Source: Schleiferilactobacillus shenzhenensis LY-73
GTDB lineage: Bacteria; Bacillota; Bacilli; Lactobacillales; Lactobacillaceae
NCBI RefSeq assembly: GCF_000469325.1
Contig: NZ_KI271587.1
Coordinates: 73,604 to 137,603, forward strand
Direction: 5' to 3'
Length of the DNA: 64,000 nucleotides
Shown: positions 42,558 through 51,062 of the stretch, piece after piece
How positions within the stretch are numbered: position 1 is the stretch's first letter
Layout: every line of letters starts with the position of its first letter
The notes under the pieces: generated by a model
Told to the model about the DNA's origin: nothing
The model's input: only the letters and a program-made list of their open reading frames with translations
The model's database searches: none
Translations under genes and position numbers: made by a program

Positions 42558-42743
42558 TTAGGTTTCCCGATTGTGTGCACGCTGATCCGTCTCGGTGACC
42601 GCGCGGATCACAAGTTGATGGCGCCGAGCCATATAATCAAACTCGATCATACTGCCGGGCTCAATACCCATTGCCTGGCGGATTTTCACCGGAATGACAA
42701 TGCGTCCTTTCCCATCTACTCGATTGTGTTTGCGGTGAACCAT
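42558..42743 (-). CDS. AbrB/MazE/SpoVT-type DNA-binding protein
   Basis: 61 residues. The swapped-hairpin barrel motif is VDGKGRIVIPVKIRQAMGIE followed by PGSMIEFDY, at residues 9-37. Such small proteins bind DNA as dimers, as transition-state regulators or as antitoxins. No toxin gene is next to it; the next gene downstream in the same direction is CsbD. A GGAGG ribosome site precedes the ATG. Confidence 0.85.
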   Translation of the reverse strand: MVHRKHNRVDGKGRIVIPVKIRQAMGIEPGSMIEFDYMARRHQLVIRAVTETDQRAHNRET

Positions 42744-42905
42744 TTGGGGCCTCCTTCATGCACACTCCCCACGCTTATAATGATACCAAGGTGGGCCCAT
42801 TTTTCCTACTTTTTTGCCCACAAAATCGTGATTGCTGGACCCCGTCGCAATCCCATGTATAATGGGCTCTAATCCATAAAAATATCAAGAAACGAGGGAT
42901 TTGAG

Positions 42906-43724
42906 ATGGCAAATGAATTTCCCCAAGCACTGACCATTGCTGGCGCCGACTCCGACGGCTCCGCTGGCATGGAAGCCGATCTGACCACGATGTTTACGTT
43001 AGGTGTGCACGGCATGTGTGTCCTCACGGCTGCGGTATCTGGCAACTCCTACGGTATTGACGCCGCCCACAACATGCCCACCGACTTCATTGCCCAGCAG
43101 TTCAAGACGCTGGCGGCGGACTTTAAGATTCGGGCAGCGAAGACCGGGATGCTTTCTGACTCCGAACTGATCCGCACCGTCGCAACGAACGTCAAGGCCG
43201 GCACCTTCGGCCCCCTGGTCCTGGACCCGGTGATCATCACCAAGCACGGCGCAATGCTGCTGGAAGAAAGTGCCTACGAGACCCTTCGCCAGGAGCTGAT
43301 TCCTCTGGCCACCGTCATCACCCCGAACTTCTTCGAAGCCCAAAAACTAGCAGAAATGGATATCACCACCGACGCCGATATGGTCACCGCCGCCCATAAG
43401 CTGCAAGACATGGGCGCCAAAAACGTTCTGGTCAAAGGCGCGCACCACGACGGCGACCAGGATGAGGTCCGCGACTTCGCCCTCTTGGCCGACGGCACCA
43501 GCTTCTGGCTGAGTGCGCCCTATGTCGCCACCGAGCACATCAACGGCACCGGCGACACCCTCTCCGCCGCCATCACGGCGGAACTGGCCAAGGGCAACGG
43601 CATGGCCGACGCCTTCCGCATCGCCAAACAGTATACTTACGAAGCCATCGCCGACCCCATCGCGGTGGGCCATAAGTTCGGTCCCATCAATCACTGGGCA
43701 CCAAAAATGACGCGGCTCAAGTAG
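42906..43724 (+). CDS. ThiD/PdxK-type pyrimidine or pyridoxine kinase
   Basis: 272 residues of the ribokinase superfamily. ALTIAGADSDGSAGMEADLT at the start, KTGMLSDSELI (about 79-89), LVLDPVIITKHGAMLL (about 100-115), VITPNFFEAQKL, NVLVKGAHHDG and HINGTGDTLSAAI (catalytic Asp in GTGD, about 215) define it. It phosphorylates hydroxymethylpyrimidine or pyridoxine; the family splits poorly by sequence. No thiamine genes lie nearby, so a vitamin-B6 salvage role (PdxK) is as likely as ThiD. A GAGGGATTTGAG site precedes the ATG. Confidence 0.85.
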   Translation: MANEFPQALTIAGADSDGSAGMEADLTTMFTLGVHGMCVLTAAVSGNSYGIDAAHNMPTDFIAQQFKTLAADFKIRAAKTGMLSDSELIRTVATNVKAGTFGPLVLDPVIITKHGAMLLEESAYETLRQELIPLATVITPNFFEAQKLAEMDITTDADMVTAAHKLQDMGAKNVLVKGAHHDGDQDEVRDFALLADGTSFWLSAPYVATEHINGTGDTLSAAITAELAKGNGMADAFRIAKQYTYEAIADPIAVGHKFGPINHWAPKMTRLK

Positions 43725-44310
43725 GCTGCAACGAACATAAGGTTGCGACCCAATCTACGGACAGTGCATTGCGCTCGTCTTGTGAATTGGGTTCCAGCCT
43801 TATTTAGGTTGAAGAGACGTTTGCCACCTGGGAGTGGTTTGTGAAGATGCATCTGATTTCTCACGGGCAAATTGCCAATACCCAAAAGCCCATTCTTACA
43901 GTGCGATTGTCCAAGAAAGCAGCAAGACTGAATCTTTCAATCTGAATCCAACTTGGACGTGTTTGCCCACTCCCTGTTTCTGTTTTGTGGAAGGCGTACT
44001 GTGACAGCCGCTTAAAGCCTTAAATTTGGAACGGTTACGGCTTTACACGCGGATTCTGAACGGTCACCTGCAATGGCCCCACTACCAAGCTGAGGTGAAA
44101 TGGCTCCGGTATCAGCGGCCAGAACGTTTGCTCACCAGTATTGGTATTGAAGAACAACTTTCCATTCGGTCTGCCAAGCCCGGTTTGCCCAGTAACACTC
44201 AGAGCTCGAATAATGAGAAGCAAGGCTCCTACTGATCCTGTAATCATCCGGGATGGTAGTAGCCTCGTCTGCGTACTGAATTATCCGACGTTTAACTTAC
44301 GCTTCGTGTG
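43725..44310. other. Gene-free stretch, nothing recognised
   Basis: About 590 bases with no frame that has both a ribosome site and protein-like content. Bases 43737-43803 can form a weak hairpin (ATAAGG/CCTTAT, ACCCAAT/ATTGGGT) that may end the kinase transcript. Short frames at 44026-44235 (plus) and 44035-44247 (minus) do not resemble known proteins. Confidence 0.45.
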
Positions 44311-44368
44311 GTAGAAGAAGCGACCAAATTGTACGATATCGTACGAATTTGGTCGCTTTCACTTCTAC
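44311..44368. repeat. 58-base near-perfect palindrome
   Basis: GTAGAAG...AGCGACCAAATT...GTACGAT pairs with ATCGTAC...AATTTGGTCGCT...CTTCTAC, with the centre at 44339/44340. The arms are almost perfect and there is no loop. It has no T-run, so a terminator is less likely than a protein-binding site or a transposon-type relic. It lies about 60 bases beyond the 3' end of the module B operon. Confidence 0.65.
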
Positions 44369-44424
44369 GTTTGTGGAAATGTTGGCCACACTCATGAAAC
44401 TTAAGATGCCCACAACAGAAGTCT

Positions 44425-44769
44425 TTATCGTTTGATCCCTGGTTTATGAGGATAGTGATCGTTGTCAGAGGATGATTTTCTTTCAGCTCGTTTCACTGTG
44501 TGAATACGCAATCCGCAGTAAATTGCATCCCCCATTGCAATTATCCCAAATATAAGAATGAAGCCAAGCTCGGTGGGCATTGCGTTGAATAATTGAGAAC
44601 CCTGCGGATGTCGCAGTACCTTGACAACCTGCCCTGCCACAGGGATGCCGATGACCAACGTCAGTATGTCAATGAATAGGTTAAACCGATACGCATTTAA
44701 GGTGAAGCGCAGAGAAGAATGCCCTTGGACGATACTTTTGATTAGGTTGGCTGTCTTTTTGTTTTTCAT
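44425..44769 (-). CDS. Small membrane protein, module B
   Basis: 114 residues with two hydrophobic segments (about 28-47 and 67-86) and a charged tail (AERKSSSDNDHYPHKPGIKR). Its N-terminus, LIKSIVQGHSSLRFTLNAYR, is shared with the 14059-14334 product. The gene begins 34 bases after the stop of the secreted-protein gene, forming a two-gene operon like module A. It could be an immunity or anchoring protein for its partner. The ribosome site is weak, so translation may depend on the upstream gene. Confidence 0.68.
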   Translation of the reverse strand: MKNKKTANLIKSIVQGHSSLRFTLNAYRFNLFIDILTLVIGIPVAGQVVKVLRHPQGSQLFNAMPTELGFILIFGIIAMGDAIYCGLRIHTVKRAERKSSSDNDHYPHKPGIKR

Positions 44770-44803
44770 CGATGTGTGTTTCTGCTCTTTTGTGACAGTA
44801 GCA

Positions 44804-45346
44804 TTAGGAATAAAAAACGGCTTGTTCTTGTCGAATGAAATGCGTATGACTACTATTTGTGTAATAGTTAATCACATCCAAGAAATACGAATAGTTTGAT
44901 GACACATCGTAGTATTCGTCTACCGTGTAATAGACATTGTGTGCGCCACCATTACCAAAGGCTAAAGCATCGTAAACGCCCTTAACTGCAATGGTAATGC
45001 CGGCGATTTTTCCTACGCCATATGGGATTGGCAGTAAGTCGAGGATCAACGACGTTTCCGCACTGCGAATGAGAATATCGGTGGCCATGTCGCCACTCCA
45101 AGACTGTGAAAATTTCCAATTTCCTGCATACTTGAAATACGTGTCACCGCCACCGCCAGCAGGCACAATCATTTGTGTGCTGTTTGTCTGGTTCACATTT
45201 GATGCCGTCTTTGAGCTCTGTTGAGTATCTGTGTTTGTTGTTGCAGCGTACGCCCGTGTTGCTGGCGCCAGAATACCTGCGAACAGCAATAAAGCAGAAG
45301 CCAAGACAATAATCCGAGCGAAGAACCCAATCTTTACATATTTCAT
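44804..45346 (-). CDS. Secreted protein with hydrophobic core, module B
   Basis: 180 residues. Signal peptide: MKYVKIGFFARI, hydrophobic stretch, APATRAYAATT (cleavage near residue 35). Then a polar region, NWKFSQSWSGDMATD, a hydrophobic part (IPYGVGKIAGITIAVKGVYD) and a Tyr-rich tail (VYYTVDEYYDVSSNYSYF). AAAGGAGTG lies before ATG 45346. The order of parts matches the module A protein, although sequence identity is low. It is divergent from an Rgg-type regulator, the usual arrangement for peptide-controlled secreted products. Confidence 0.7.
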   Translation of the reverse strand: MKYVKIGFFARIIVLASALLLFAGILAPATRAYAATTNTDTQQSSKTASNVNQTNSTQMIVPAGGGGDTYFKYAGNWKFSQSWSGDMATDILIRSAETSLILDLLPIPYGVGKIAGITIAVKGVYDALAFGNGGAHNVYYTVDEYYDVSSNYSYFLDVINYYTNSSHTHFIRQEQAVFYS

Positions 45347-45421
45347 GTGAATCACTCCTTTGTTTTTTGCTGGCGCACGCTGCTCACAATCTCATGGGTG
45401 TGGAACAAAAGGATTTTATGG

Positions 45422-45450
45422 TTGTCATTAGACGACATGGCGCGTAAAAT
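45422..45450 (+). promoter_or_regulatory. Promoter of the Rgg-type gene
   Basis: TTGTCA (45422-45427) and TAAAAT (45445-45450) are 17 bases apart; the start codon is at 45506. The spacer towards the divergent secreted-protein gene is only 159 bases, so one regulator could act on both. Confidence 0.65.
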
Positions 45451-45505
45451 CATTTCAACCGTTAAACTGTTCCTTTCGCATACTTACCTTTTTGGAGGGA
45501 TTATC

Positions 45506-46381
45506 ATGCGCTTTACGCCTGGCAAAACTTTTCACTGGTTCAGAGTCGACAATCGACATTTCAGTGCGACTGCAACCGCCGAGGGTCTCATCAATACGTC
45601 AACGTTGCATCGTTTCGAGTCAGACACAACGTCCCCGTATCTGATCGATGTTCTCCCTTTGCTCGACCGTTTACGCATTGATCCGTCTGAATTTTTTTCT
45701 CGTGAACAAGGCTTTAATCACACACAGGTTGCACGCTTTTTTCAATCGATTAGCTCGGCTTACGAAAATCGTGATGTGTCGGCACTTCTCAGGTTACAAA
45801 AGTTCTTCGAGTCTCCAGCGACACATGAAGCAGCATTGCCTTATCGCCACTTGGATGCGATTGTCGTAAATGCAGCCCTTGCGATGATGCACGACAAGCC
45901 ACTGCCTGACACAGATGTTGCATTTGCTATGGCTTATTTTCATCAACAGCCTAATTGGCTGTCCTATGACTTGCACGTCTTGCGGTGGCTTCCTTCATTT
46001 TTATCCAAGGAAGATTTGATCTGGGTGGCACAGAATTTGTATCTGCGCGCGTTAACGTTCATCGAATCGTTGGATAACGCCAACTCAGTCGGCAACATCT
46101 CACTCGACGTGGCCACGCAGCTAATTATTTCTTTGCCAGCAGATCATACTGCGGCATACCTCTTACGCCTAAGCGGTGACGTGACAGCTCTTCAGAAGAA
46201 GATGCAATTCTCAATTCATCGTAAGGTGCTTGAGGCGGCTATTGCGTTCAACCAGGGTGAGACCATCCAGGCACAAATCATCCTTCACCGAGTCTATGAT
46301 GCACTCGACCTGTTTGACAGTGAATGGGACGAGAGGATGGTGAGTGCCACCTGGCCTAAATTGATACATGCCGTTTCTTGA
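45506..46381 (+). CDS. Rgg/GadR/MutR-family regulator
   Basis: 291 residues. The N-terminal helix-turn-helix (about 1-62) reads GKTFHWFRVDNRHFSATATA then EGLINTSTLHRFESDTTSPY, with LLDRLRIDPSEFF after it, as in Rgg proteins. The rest is an all-helical, TPR-like peptide-binding region. Rgg proteins respond to short secreted peptides and control bacteriocins, virulence factors or acid response. TTTGGAGGG precedes ATG 45506. The frame is open further upstream (to 45347), but those starts lack ribosome sites. No obvious short hydrophobic peptide gene was found nearby. Confidence 0.82.
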   Translation: MRFTPGKTFHWFRVDNRHFSATATAEGLINTSTLHRFESDTTSPYLIDVLPLLDRLRIDPSEFFSREQGFNHTQVARFFQSISSAYENRDVSALLRLQKFFESPATHEAALPYRHLDAIVVNAALAMMHDKPLPDTDVAFAMAYFHQQPNWLSYDLHVLRWLPSFLSKEDLIWVAQNLYLRALTFIESLDNANSVGNISLDVATQLIISLPADHTAAYLLRLSGDVTALQKKMQFSIHRKVLEAAIAFNQGETIQAQIILHRVYDALDLFDSEWDERMVSATWPKLIHAVS

Positions 46382-46748
46382 TTGCCATCACTCCTATTGA
46401 TGTTGTGACATCAGAATACAGCATCATGTAACCGCCATCAAGAGGGGAAGGCATAGACGCGTCACTGTTTTTTTGATCTGGCGGGTTTTGCATGGTATGA
46501 CAACATCAAGCAGTACTGCCATCTTTTGAGTATGTGCATCCGTGCCTGCATACCAACATCCGCTTCATCAGACACGTTGAGCAACAGAGCGCAGATCTTG
46601 AAATATGCGGCGACTGTCACCTCATTGCCAGGCGGAATCAACGGGCGTCTCTTTCAACACAGCCTTAAAAGATCGTAGACCCTGCCACGCGTAGCGCATT
46701 ATGGTTCTTGACTTGAAACTTCTCAATACGCAAACAGCGTCACCTTTC
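46382..46748. other. Gene-free stretch between rgg-like and protease genes
   Basis: No gene is seen. It contains the perfect palindrome TGATGT-TGTG-ACATCA at 46398-46413, directly after the regulator gene, and otherwise nothing that I can interpret. Base composition is lower in GC than that of the proteases beyond it. Confidence 0.4.
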
Positions 46749-47438
46749 TCACCGCAACAAATACAGCAGCAAGCCATTCGCCAGCACATGCACCAGCCAC
46801 GGGAAGCGCAGATCCCGGGTGACCTCGTACAAGGTGGCGAAGACCAGGCCGACGGCGCACCAGAAGAGCAGCGCCAAAGACCAGGAGAACTCATGGAGCA
46901 GGCCGAAGATGACCGCGCTGGACAGAACGGTGAGGATGCGGAACACCACATTATCCCGGTTCCAGAAATAATTCATGAAGATGCCCCGGTACGTCAGCTC
47001 TTCGATGAGCGGCGCCCCGACCAGCTGGCCGACCAGTGTGGTGATTGGAATCACCGCCCACTGCCCCTTCAGCACGGCGGCGTACCCGGACAGCGGCGGC
47101 CGGGTGCCGAGATACACGAGCCCGGCCATGAGCAGGGCGGCCGCCGCGCTTGCAACCCAGTTCTGCCACTTCCGCGCGTGCCGGCCGAAGTCTTTGGGGT
47201 TCCACTGATGCAGCATGTGCAGGTAACGGTTGCTGAAGAAGGTGACGATGGCCGCGGTCAGGGCCAGGGCGGCCAGCGCCAGCCAGCCGTCGTGGTCCCG
47301 CATCCAGGCGGTGGTCAGGCCCAGCTCCGGCAGCTGCGCTGGTGCCTGGTACCAGCCCATGATCAGGAAGTAGACGGAGAAGAAGAAGACGCGCTTCACC
47401 GATTCACCGAAGCGGTAGAGCAAGCTGTCCTCAGTCAT
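46749..47438 (-). CDS. CPBP-family intramembrane metalloprotease
   Basis: 229 residues with about seven membrane helices. The Abi/CPBP active-site motifs are present: APLIEELTYRGIF (about 141-153; EExxxR), IFGLLHEFSWSLAL (about 177-190; FxxxH) and LVHVLANGLLLYLLR at the end (HxxxN). Such proteases mature peptides or give self-immunity to bacteriocins. It follows a second CPBP gene by 22 bases in the same direction, so the two are probably co-transcribed. Confidence 0.85.
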   Translation of the reverse strand: MTEDSLLYRFGESVKRVFFFSVYFLIMGWYQAPAQLPELGLTTAWMRDHDGWLALAALALTAAIVTFFSNRYLHMLHQWNPKDFGRHARKWQNWVASAAAALLMAGLVYLGTRPPLSGYAAVLKGQWAVIPITTLVGQLVGAPLIEELTYRGIFMNYFWNRDNVVFRILTVLSSAVIFGLLHEFSWSLALLFWCAVGLVFATLYEVTRDLRFPWLVHVLANGLLLYLLR

Positions 47439-47459
47439 GACCGATCACCTCCCGTCGCT

Positions 47460-48221
47460 TTATTTCAGCATTTGCAGCCCAATCAATAACATCGGCGCGT
47501 TGTTGAGAAAGTGGAGGCCGATATTGACCCCCATGTTCCCCGTGCGCCGGTACACATAGGCCAGAATCATGCCCAAGACCACGTAGATTAGTGTCCCGGC
47601 CAAGTTGTCGTTGCGGTGGACGGCCCCGAACAAGATCCCCGAGATAAGAATCGGCCAGATGGGATTTTTCGTATAAAAAGCCGTCATCACGTATCCCCGG
47701 AAGACCATCTCTTCAATGATCGGAGCCGCGAACACCGTCATGAGCACGATCATGATGACCATCTGGTTGCCATTCTTCAGAAGCGCTTGGATGGCCGCGT
47801 CATTCTGGGTCATTTTCTCCCCGGACGTGCCCGTGTAGAACGGAATGAGCAGGAGCTTCGTGCCCAGCATGACCAGGTAGCCGACGCCCAGGTAGAGCCA
47901 GTCCCGCGCTTCCCAGCGGCGCACGAGGGGCTGGCTGGTATATTGGCGGATCAAGCGGCGCACGGCCCAGATGGCCCCGCCGTAAAGGACGATCATCAGG
48001 ACCAGCAAGGCAATGAAGACCGGGGTGCTGGCCGGGTGATGTTCTTTTTTCATGATCAAGACCGCCGACATCGGCAGTTGCGGAATGAAGACCAGGGCGA
48101 GTCCCACCGCCAGCCAGACGATGCGGACCACCAGATCCTTGAGGGTGCGAATGGACCGGCGGGGCGGCTCCTGATGGGGCATGGGCAGCCGGGTTTCTGT
48201 CGGTACTTGGTATGAGGCCAT
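47460..48221 (-). CDS. CPBP-family intramembrane metalloprotease
   Basis: 253 residues, about seven helices. Motifs: APIIEEMVFRGYVMTAFY (about 173-190; EExxxR), GILFGAVHRNDNLAG (about 202-216; FxxxH) and NIGLHFLNNAPMLL near the end (HxxxN). The N-terminal 35 residues are polar. AAAGGAG lies nine bases before ATG 48221. Like its neighbour it may serve peptide maturation or immunity; the pair lies next to the Rgg-linked secreted-protein operon. Confidence 0.85.
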   Translation of the reverse strand: MASYQVPTETRLPMPHQEPPRRSIRTLKDLVVRIVWLAVGLALVFIPQLPMSAVLIMKKEHHPASTPVFIALLVLMIVLYGGAIWAVRRLIRQYTSQPLVRRWEARDWLYLGVGYLVMLGTKLLLIPFYTGTSGEKMTQNDAAIQALLKNGNQMVIMIVLMTVFAAPIIEEMVFRGYVMTAFYTKNPIWPILISGILFGAVHRNDNLAGTLIYVVLGMILAYVYRRTGNMGVNIGLHFLNNAPMLLIGLQMLK

Positions 48222-48412
48222 GGGACAGGCTCCTTTCTGTATGTCTCCCATTATAACGTTCCTGCCGCTGGACCCCAACGCAGGGGCGCCGGTCTTACAA
48301 CATCGTAAGGCAACCGCTGTTAACGCCGAATGGTAACGGCGGCGGGTTGTTCTGGGCGGCGGGCCCGGTATGATAAGGGTATGCATGATCGCAGAAAACG
48401 GAGGAATCAGCT

Positions 48413-48733
48413 ATGTCAGAAAAATCACCTTTGGCCGGGAACTTGCAAAACTTGCGCGCCCACTTCGGGTACACCCTGGAACAAACCGCAGAAGGCGCCG
48501 GCGTCACCCGCCAAGCCATCGCCAAGTGGGAAAGCGGCCAGTCCGTCCCGGACATCGCCCACGCCAGTGCCCTCGCCCGCTTCTACCGGGGATGGCCTGG
48601 ACCAACGGCGTGACCCCCGGCGGACTTGGTGCGTCAGCTCGGCTTTCTCACCCTCGGATTCGCTGCGTTCGCTGTCAGCTTCGGGCGGACACTCACGGTG
48701 AGCACCCGGCGGTTTCAGCGGGTAGACTTATGA
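48413..48733 (+). pseudogene. XRE-family regulator, interrupted
   Basis: The first 59 residues are an intact XRE helix-turn-helix: AGNLQNLRAHFGYTLEQTAE then GAGVTRQAIAKWESGQSVPD. After ALARFY the frame runs into a stop at 48611, but in the same frame beyond it continues PPADLVRQLGFLTLGFAAFA with a membrane helix and RRFQRVDL to a stop at 48733. A membrane-anchored XRE protein of about 106 residues has thus been broken, by small changes in the GGGGATGG to GCGTGACC region. It lies convergent to the hrt operon. Confidence 0.6.
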
Positions 48734-48748
48734 GTCCTTTCTTCCTGC

Positions 48749-49432
48749 TTAACTCGCCTGGCGCATCGTCCCGTCCAGGATCTCGTAGATATGGTCCGCG
48801 AACTGTTCCAGGCGCATGTCGTGGGTAACGACAATGATCGACTTGTCGTGCTTCTTCGCCAGGTCGTGCAGCAGCTGGCCGACCACGGCGACCCGCTGAC
48901 TGTCCAGGGCCGCCGTGGGCTCGTCGGCCAGGACGATCTCCGGGTCAGGATACAAGGCGCGGGCGATGGCCACCCGCTGGGTCTGGCCGCCGGACAGTTC
49001 GCTGGGATACTTGTCCACCAGGTCGCTGATCCCGAGGTCGTCTAAGAGGGCCGCCAAGCCGCTCGGGTCCATGTGCGTCGTCCCCTTGATGCGGTCCACG
49101 AAGCTGAATTGCTCTTGAACCGTCAGGAACGGCACCAGGTTATAGGCCTGGAGAATGAAGCCGATCTTGTTCAGCCGCAGGGCATCCCGCTGTTTCACGG
49201 GAATCGTCGTCAGCGGTGTGTCCTCCACTGTGACCGTGCCCGCGGTGGGCGTCTGCAGTCCGCCGGCAATGGTGAGAAAGGTGCTCTTACCCGAACCGGA
49301 GGGCCCGATGACCAGACTCATCTCGCCTTTCTGGGCGGTGAAGTCGATGTCCTTGAGCACTTGGATCTTGCTGGTATCGTGACCAAATGTTTTATCGATA
49401 TGGTGCATTTCAATCGTGGTGGTTTTTGTCAT
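48749..49432 (-). CDS. hrtA: Heme/peptide efflux ABC transporter ATPase (HrtA-like)
   Basis: 227 residues of the MacB/LolD type. Walker A IGPSGSGKSTFL (about 42-53), Q-loop ILQAYNLVPFL, signature YPSELSGGQTQRVAIARAL (about 142-160), Walker B EIVLADEPTAALD and switch His VTHDMRLEQ. It would power efflux through the FtsX-type permease encoded just upstream. The assignment to heme rests on the operon order (TetR, permease, ATPase) and on operators like those of HrtR. It starts 14 bases after the permease gene. Confidence 0.85.
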   Translation of the reverse strand: MTKTTTIEMHHIDKTFGHDTSKIQVLKDIDFTAQKGEMSLVIGPSGSGKSTFLTIAGGLQTPTAGTVTVEDTPLTTIPVKQRDALRLNKIGFILQAYNLVPFLTVQEQFSFVDRIKGTTHMDPSGLAALLDDLGISDLVDKYPSELSGGQTQRVAIARALYPDPEIVLADEPTAALDSQRVAVVGQLLHDLAKKHDKSIIVVTHDMRLEQFADHIYEILDGTMRQAS

Positions 49433-49446
49433 ATTAAGCGGCTCCT

Positions 49447-50505
49447 TTAGCTAATGACCGTAACGGGATCAACTTTGAGGATGAGTTTCACGGGGATCAA
49501 GGCCCCCACGACACCGGTGAGCAGAATGCCGGCGGTAACGCCAATGAGCATGGGCCAATTGAAGGCAATGGGCACGGCCGCGGGTAATAATTTAGCGGTC
49601 AACGCCGTCAGGCTGCTGCCCAGCGCCAACCCGCCGAAGACGAGCAGCAGGGCCTGGCTGATGGTGTTGTTCACCAGTACCCCGGACGGTACCCCTTGGG
49701 CGCGCAACACCGCGTAGTTGGGAATCTTTTGAATCGTCAGAATGTACAGGAACACAGCGATGACCACCAGGGAGATAATCATCAGAAAGGCGATCATGAA
49801 GGTGAAGGTCATGTTCTGGGCGCTGTAACCGGGCAGCTTATTGATGAATGTGCTCACCGGGTACGTCTTTAGTTGGGCGATCCCGGTGCTGTAATCCGCG
49901 TCGCGGGAAATGATGCCGCTGGCGGTGAAGGTGGCCGGTAATTTCTTCAAGTCCCGCCACGTGCTCAGGCTGCCGTAGACGACCGGGGCAATGTCGATCT
50001 TGGCATTGTGGGTGAAGCCGACGATGGTGTAATGGTCCTTATTGGAATTGAACTGAATCTTATCCCCCAGGGCGTAGCCGTCCGTCTTGAAGGCATCGTC
50101 GACCACGACTTGGTTGGCTTTGGTCGGTTTATGCCCGTAGACTAGTGTCAGCTTGGTGCCGATGAACTGGGCCCAATCCAGCCCTAGGAACTGGGCCGAG
50201 ACATTCTTGTGCTGGGCTTGTTTGGTCACAACGGGTGTCTGGCCCACGTAACTTTCTTTCTTCGTCAGCGTCAGTTTATCCGTCTGGCTTTTCGTCAGCA
50301 TGGACTGCTGCAGGCTGGTGTTGGCGTCTTTATCCAGAATGACACTCTGGGCGCCCCAGGAGGTGATGGCCTCGGTGCTTTGCTGCGCCAGGCCGAAGGA
50401 CAGCCCGCTCAGGATATAAACTAAGTAACTGATCAGCAGGATCATCCCGACGATCAGGCCATAACGCAATTTTTCGTGTTTAATTTCTTTCCAAGCCAAG
50501 TACAT
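49447..50505 (-). CDS. hrtB: Heme/peptide efflux permease (HrtB/FtsX-like)
   Basis: 352 residues. One N-terminal membrane helix (about 17-40), an outer domain of about 180 residues (Q-S-K-rich, with SAQFLGLDWAQFIGTKL), then three helices typical of MacB/FtsX permeases and a final VKLILKVDPVTVIS. AAGGAAG lies before ATG 50505; the ATG overlaps the TAA of the TetR gene (TAATG). It forms a pump with the ATPase; in Lactococcus and other lactic acid bacteria this pair exports excess heme. Confidence 0.83.
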   Translation of the reverse strand: MYLAWKEIKHEKLRYGLIVGMILLISYLVYILSGLSFGLAQQSTEAITSWGAQSVILDKDANTSLQQSMLTKSQTDKLTLTKKESYVGQTPVVTKQAQHKNVSAQFLGLDWAQFIGTKLTLVYGHKPTKANQVVVDDAFKTDGYALGDKIQFNSNKDHYTIVGFTHNAKIDIAPVVYGSLSTWRDLKKLPATFTASGIISRDADYSTGIAQLKTYPVSTFINKLPGYSAQNMTFTFMIAFLMIISLVVIAVFLYILTIQKIPNYAVLRAQGVPSGVLVNNTISQALLLVFGGLALGSSLTALTAKLLPAAVPIAFNWPMLIGVTAGILLTGVVGALIPVKLILKVDPVTVIS

Positions 50506-51041
50506 TAACGGTGACTTCCTTCCAGTTGGTGGAGTGCGGTGGCGAATTTCTTCAATAAGGTGTCGTGCAAGCGGGGGTAAAGCATCACTTGCCGAATGAC
50601 TTCGTGACTGAGGATGGTGGCGGCCCAATCCGGAGCGGCCAGCTCAGCGAGCTGTTCCGGTGAATTGAGGGCGGTGGGAATGGCCACCGCCCCCTCGTTT
50701 TCTGTGAAGTGGCGCTTGATCAAAGCGCTGTACGGATTGTCCGCCAGCGAGGCGAGGAACTGCTCTGCATAGGCCAGATAGCCGTCAGCGTCGTAGCCCG
50801 GCGTGTCCTGCACGCGGATCTGCTGGTGAATATCGCGCATGGCGACACTGTAGATGTAGACATAGGCGTCGGCCAAGTCAGCGAAGTACTTGTAGAAGGC
50901 CCCCCGGGCAATGCCGGCCGCCTTCACGATGCGGGCTACTTGGGCGTCAGCGAAGGGATAGGCGGAGAATTCTTGCAGGATGGCCTGGGTCACGATCTGT
51001 TTCTTTTCAGGTTTGAGGTTCAAAAATGTGGACGTGGGCAT
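50505..51041 (-). CDS. hrtR: TetR-family repressor (HrtR-like)
   Basis: 178 residues. The DNA-binding half reads KQIVTQAILQEFSAYPFADA then QVARIVKAAGIARGAFYKYF, the TetR signature at about residues 14-52. The C-terminal half is helical and would sense the ligand. It is the first gene of an operon with the pump genes. Two matching palindromes flank its promoter, as expected for autoregulation; in Lactococcus lactis HrtR is released by heme. GGAAGT lies before the ATG. Confidence 0.83.
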   Translation of the reverse strand: MPTSTFLNLKPEKKQIVTQAILQEFSAYPFADAQVARIVKAAGIARGAFYKYFADLADAYVYIYSVAMRDIHQQIRVQDTPGYDADGYLAYAEQFLASLADNPYSALIKRHFTENEGAVAIPTALNSPEQLAELAAPDWAATILSHEVIRQVMLYPRLHDTLLKKFATALHQLEGSHR

Positions 51042-51062
51042 GGGATTGACTTCCTTTCAAAA

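Noticed and set aside
44026..44247. Overlapping 70-codon frames on both strands
   Set aside because: Neither has a ribosome site or recognisable content; treated as non-coding.
45347..46748. A short hydrophobic peptide (SHP) gene for the Rgg-type regulator
   Set aside because: No short frame with a ribosome site and hydrophobic C-terminus was seen on either strand near the regulator.
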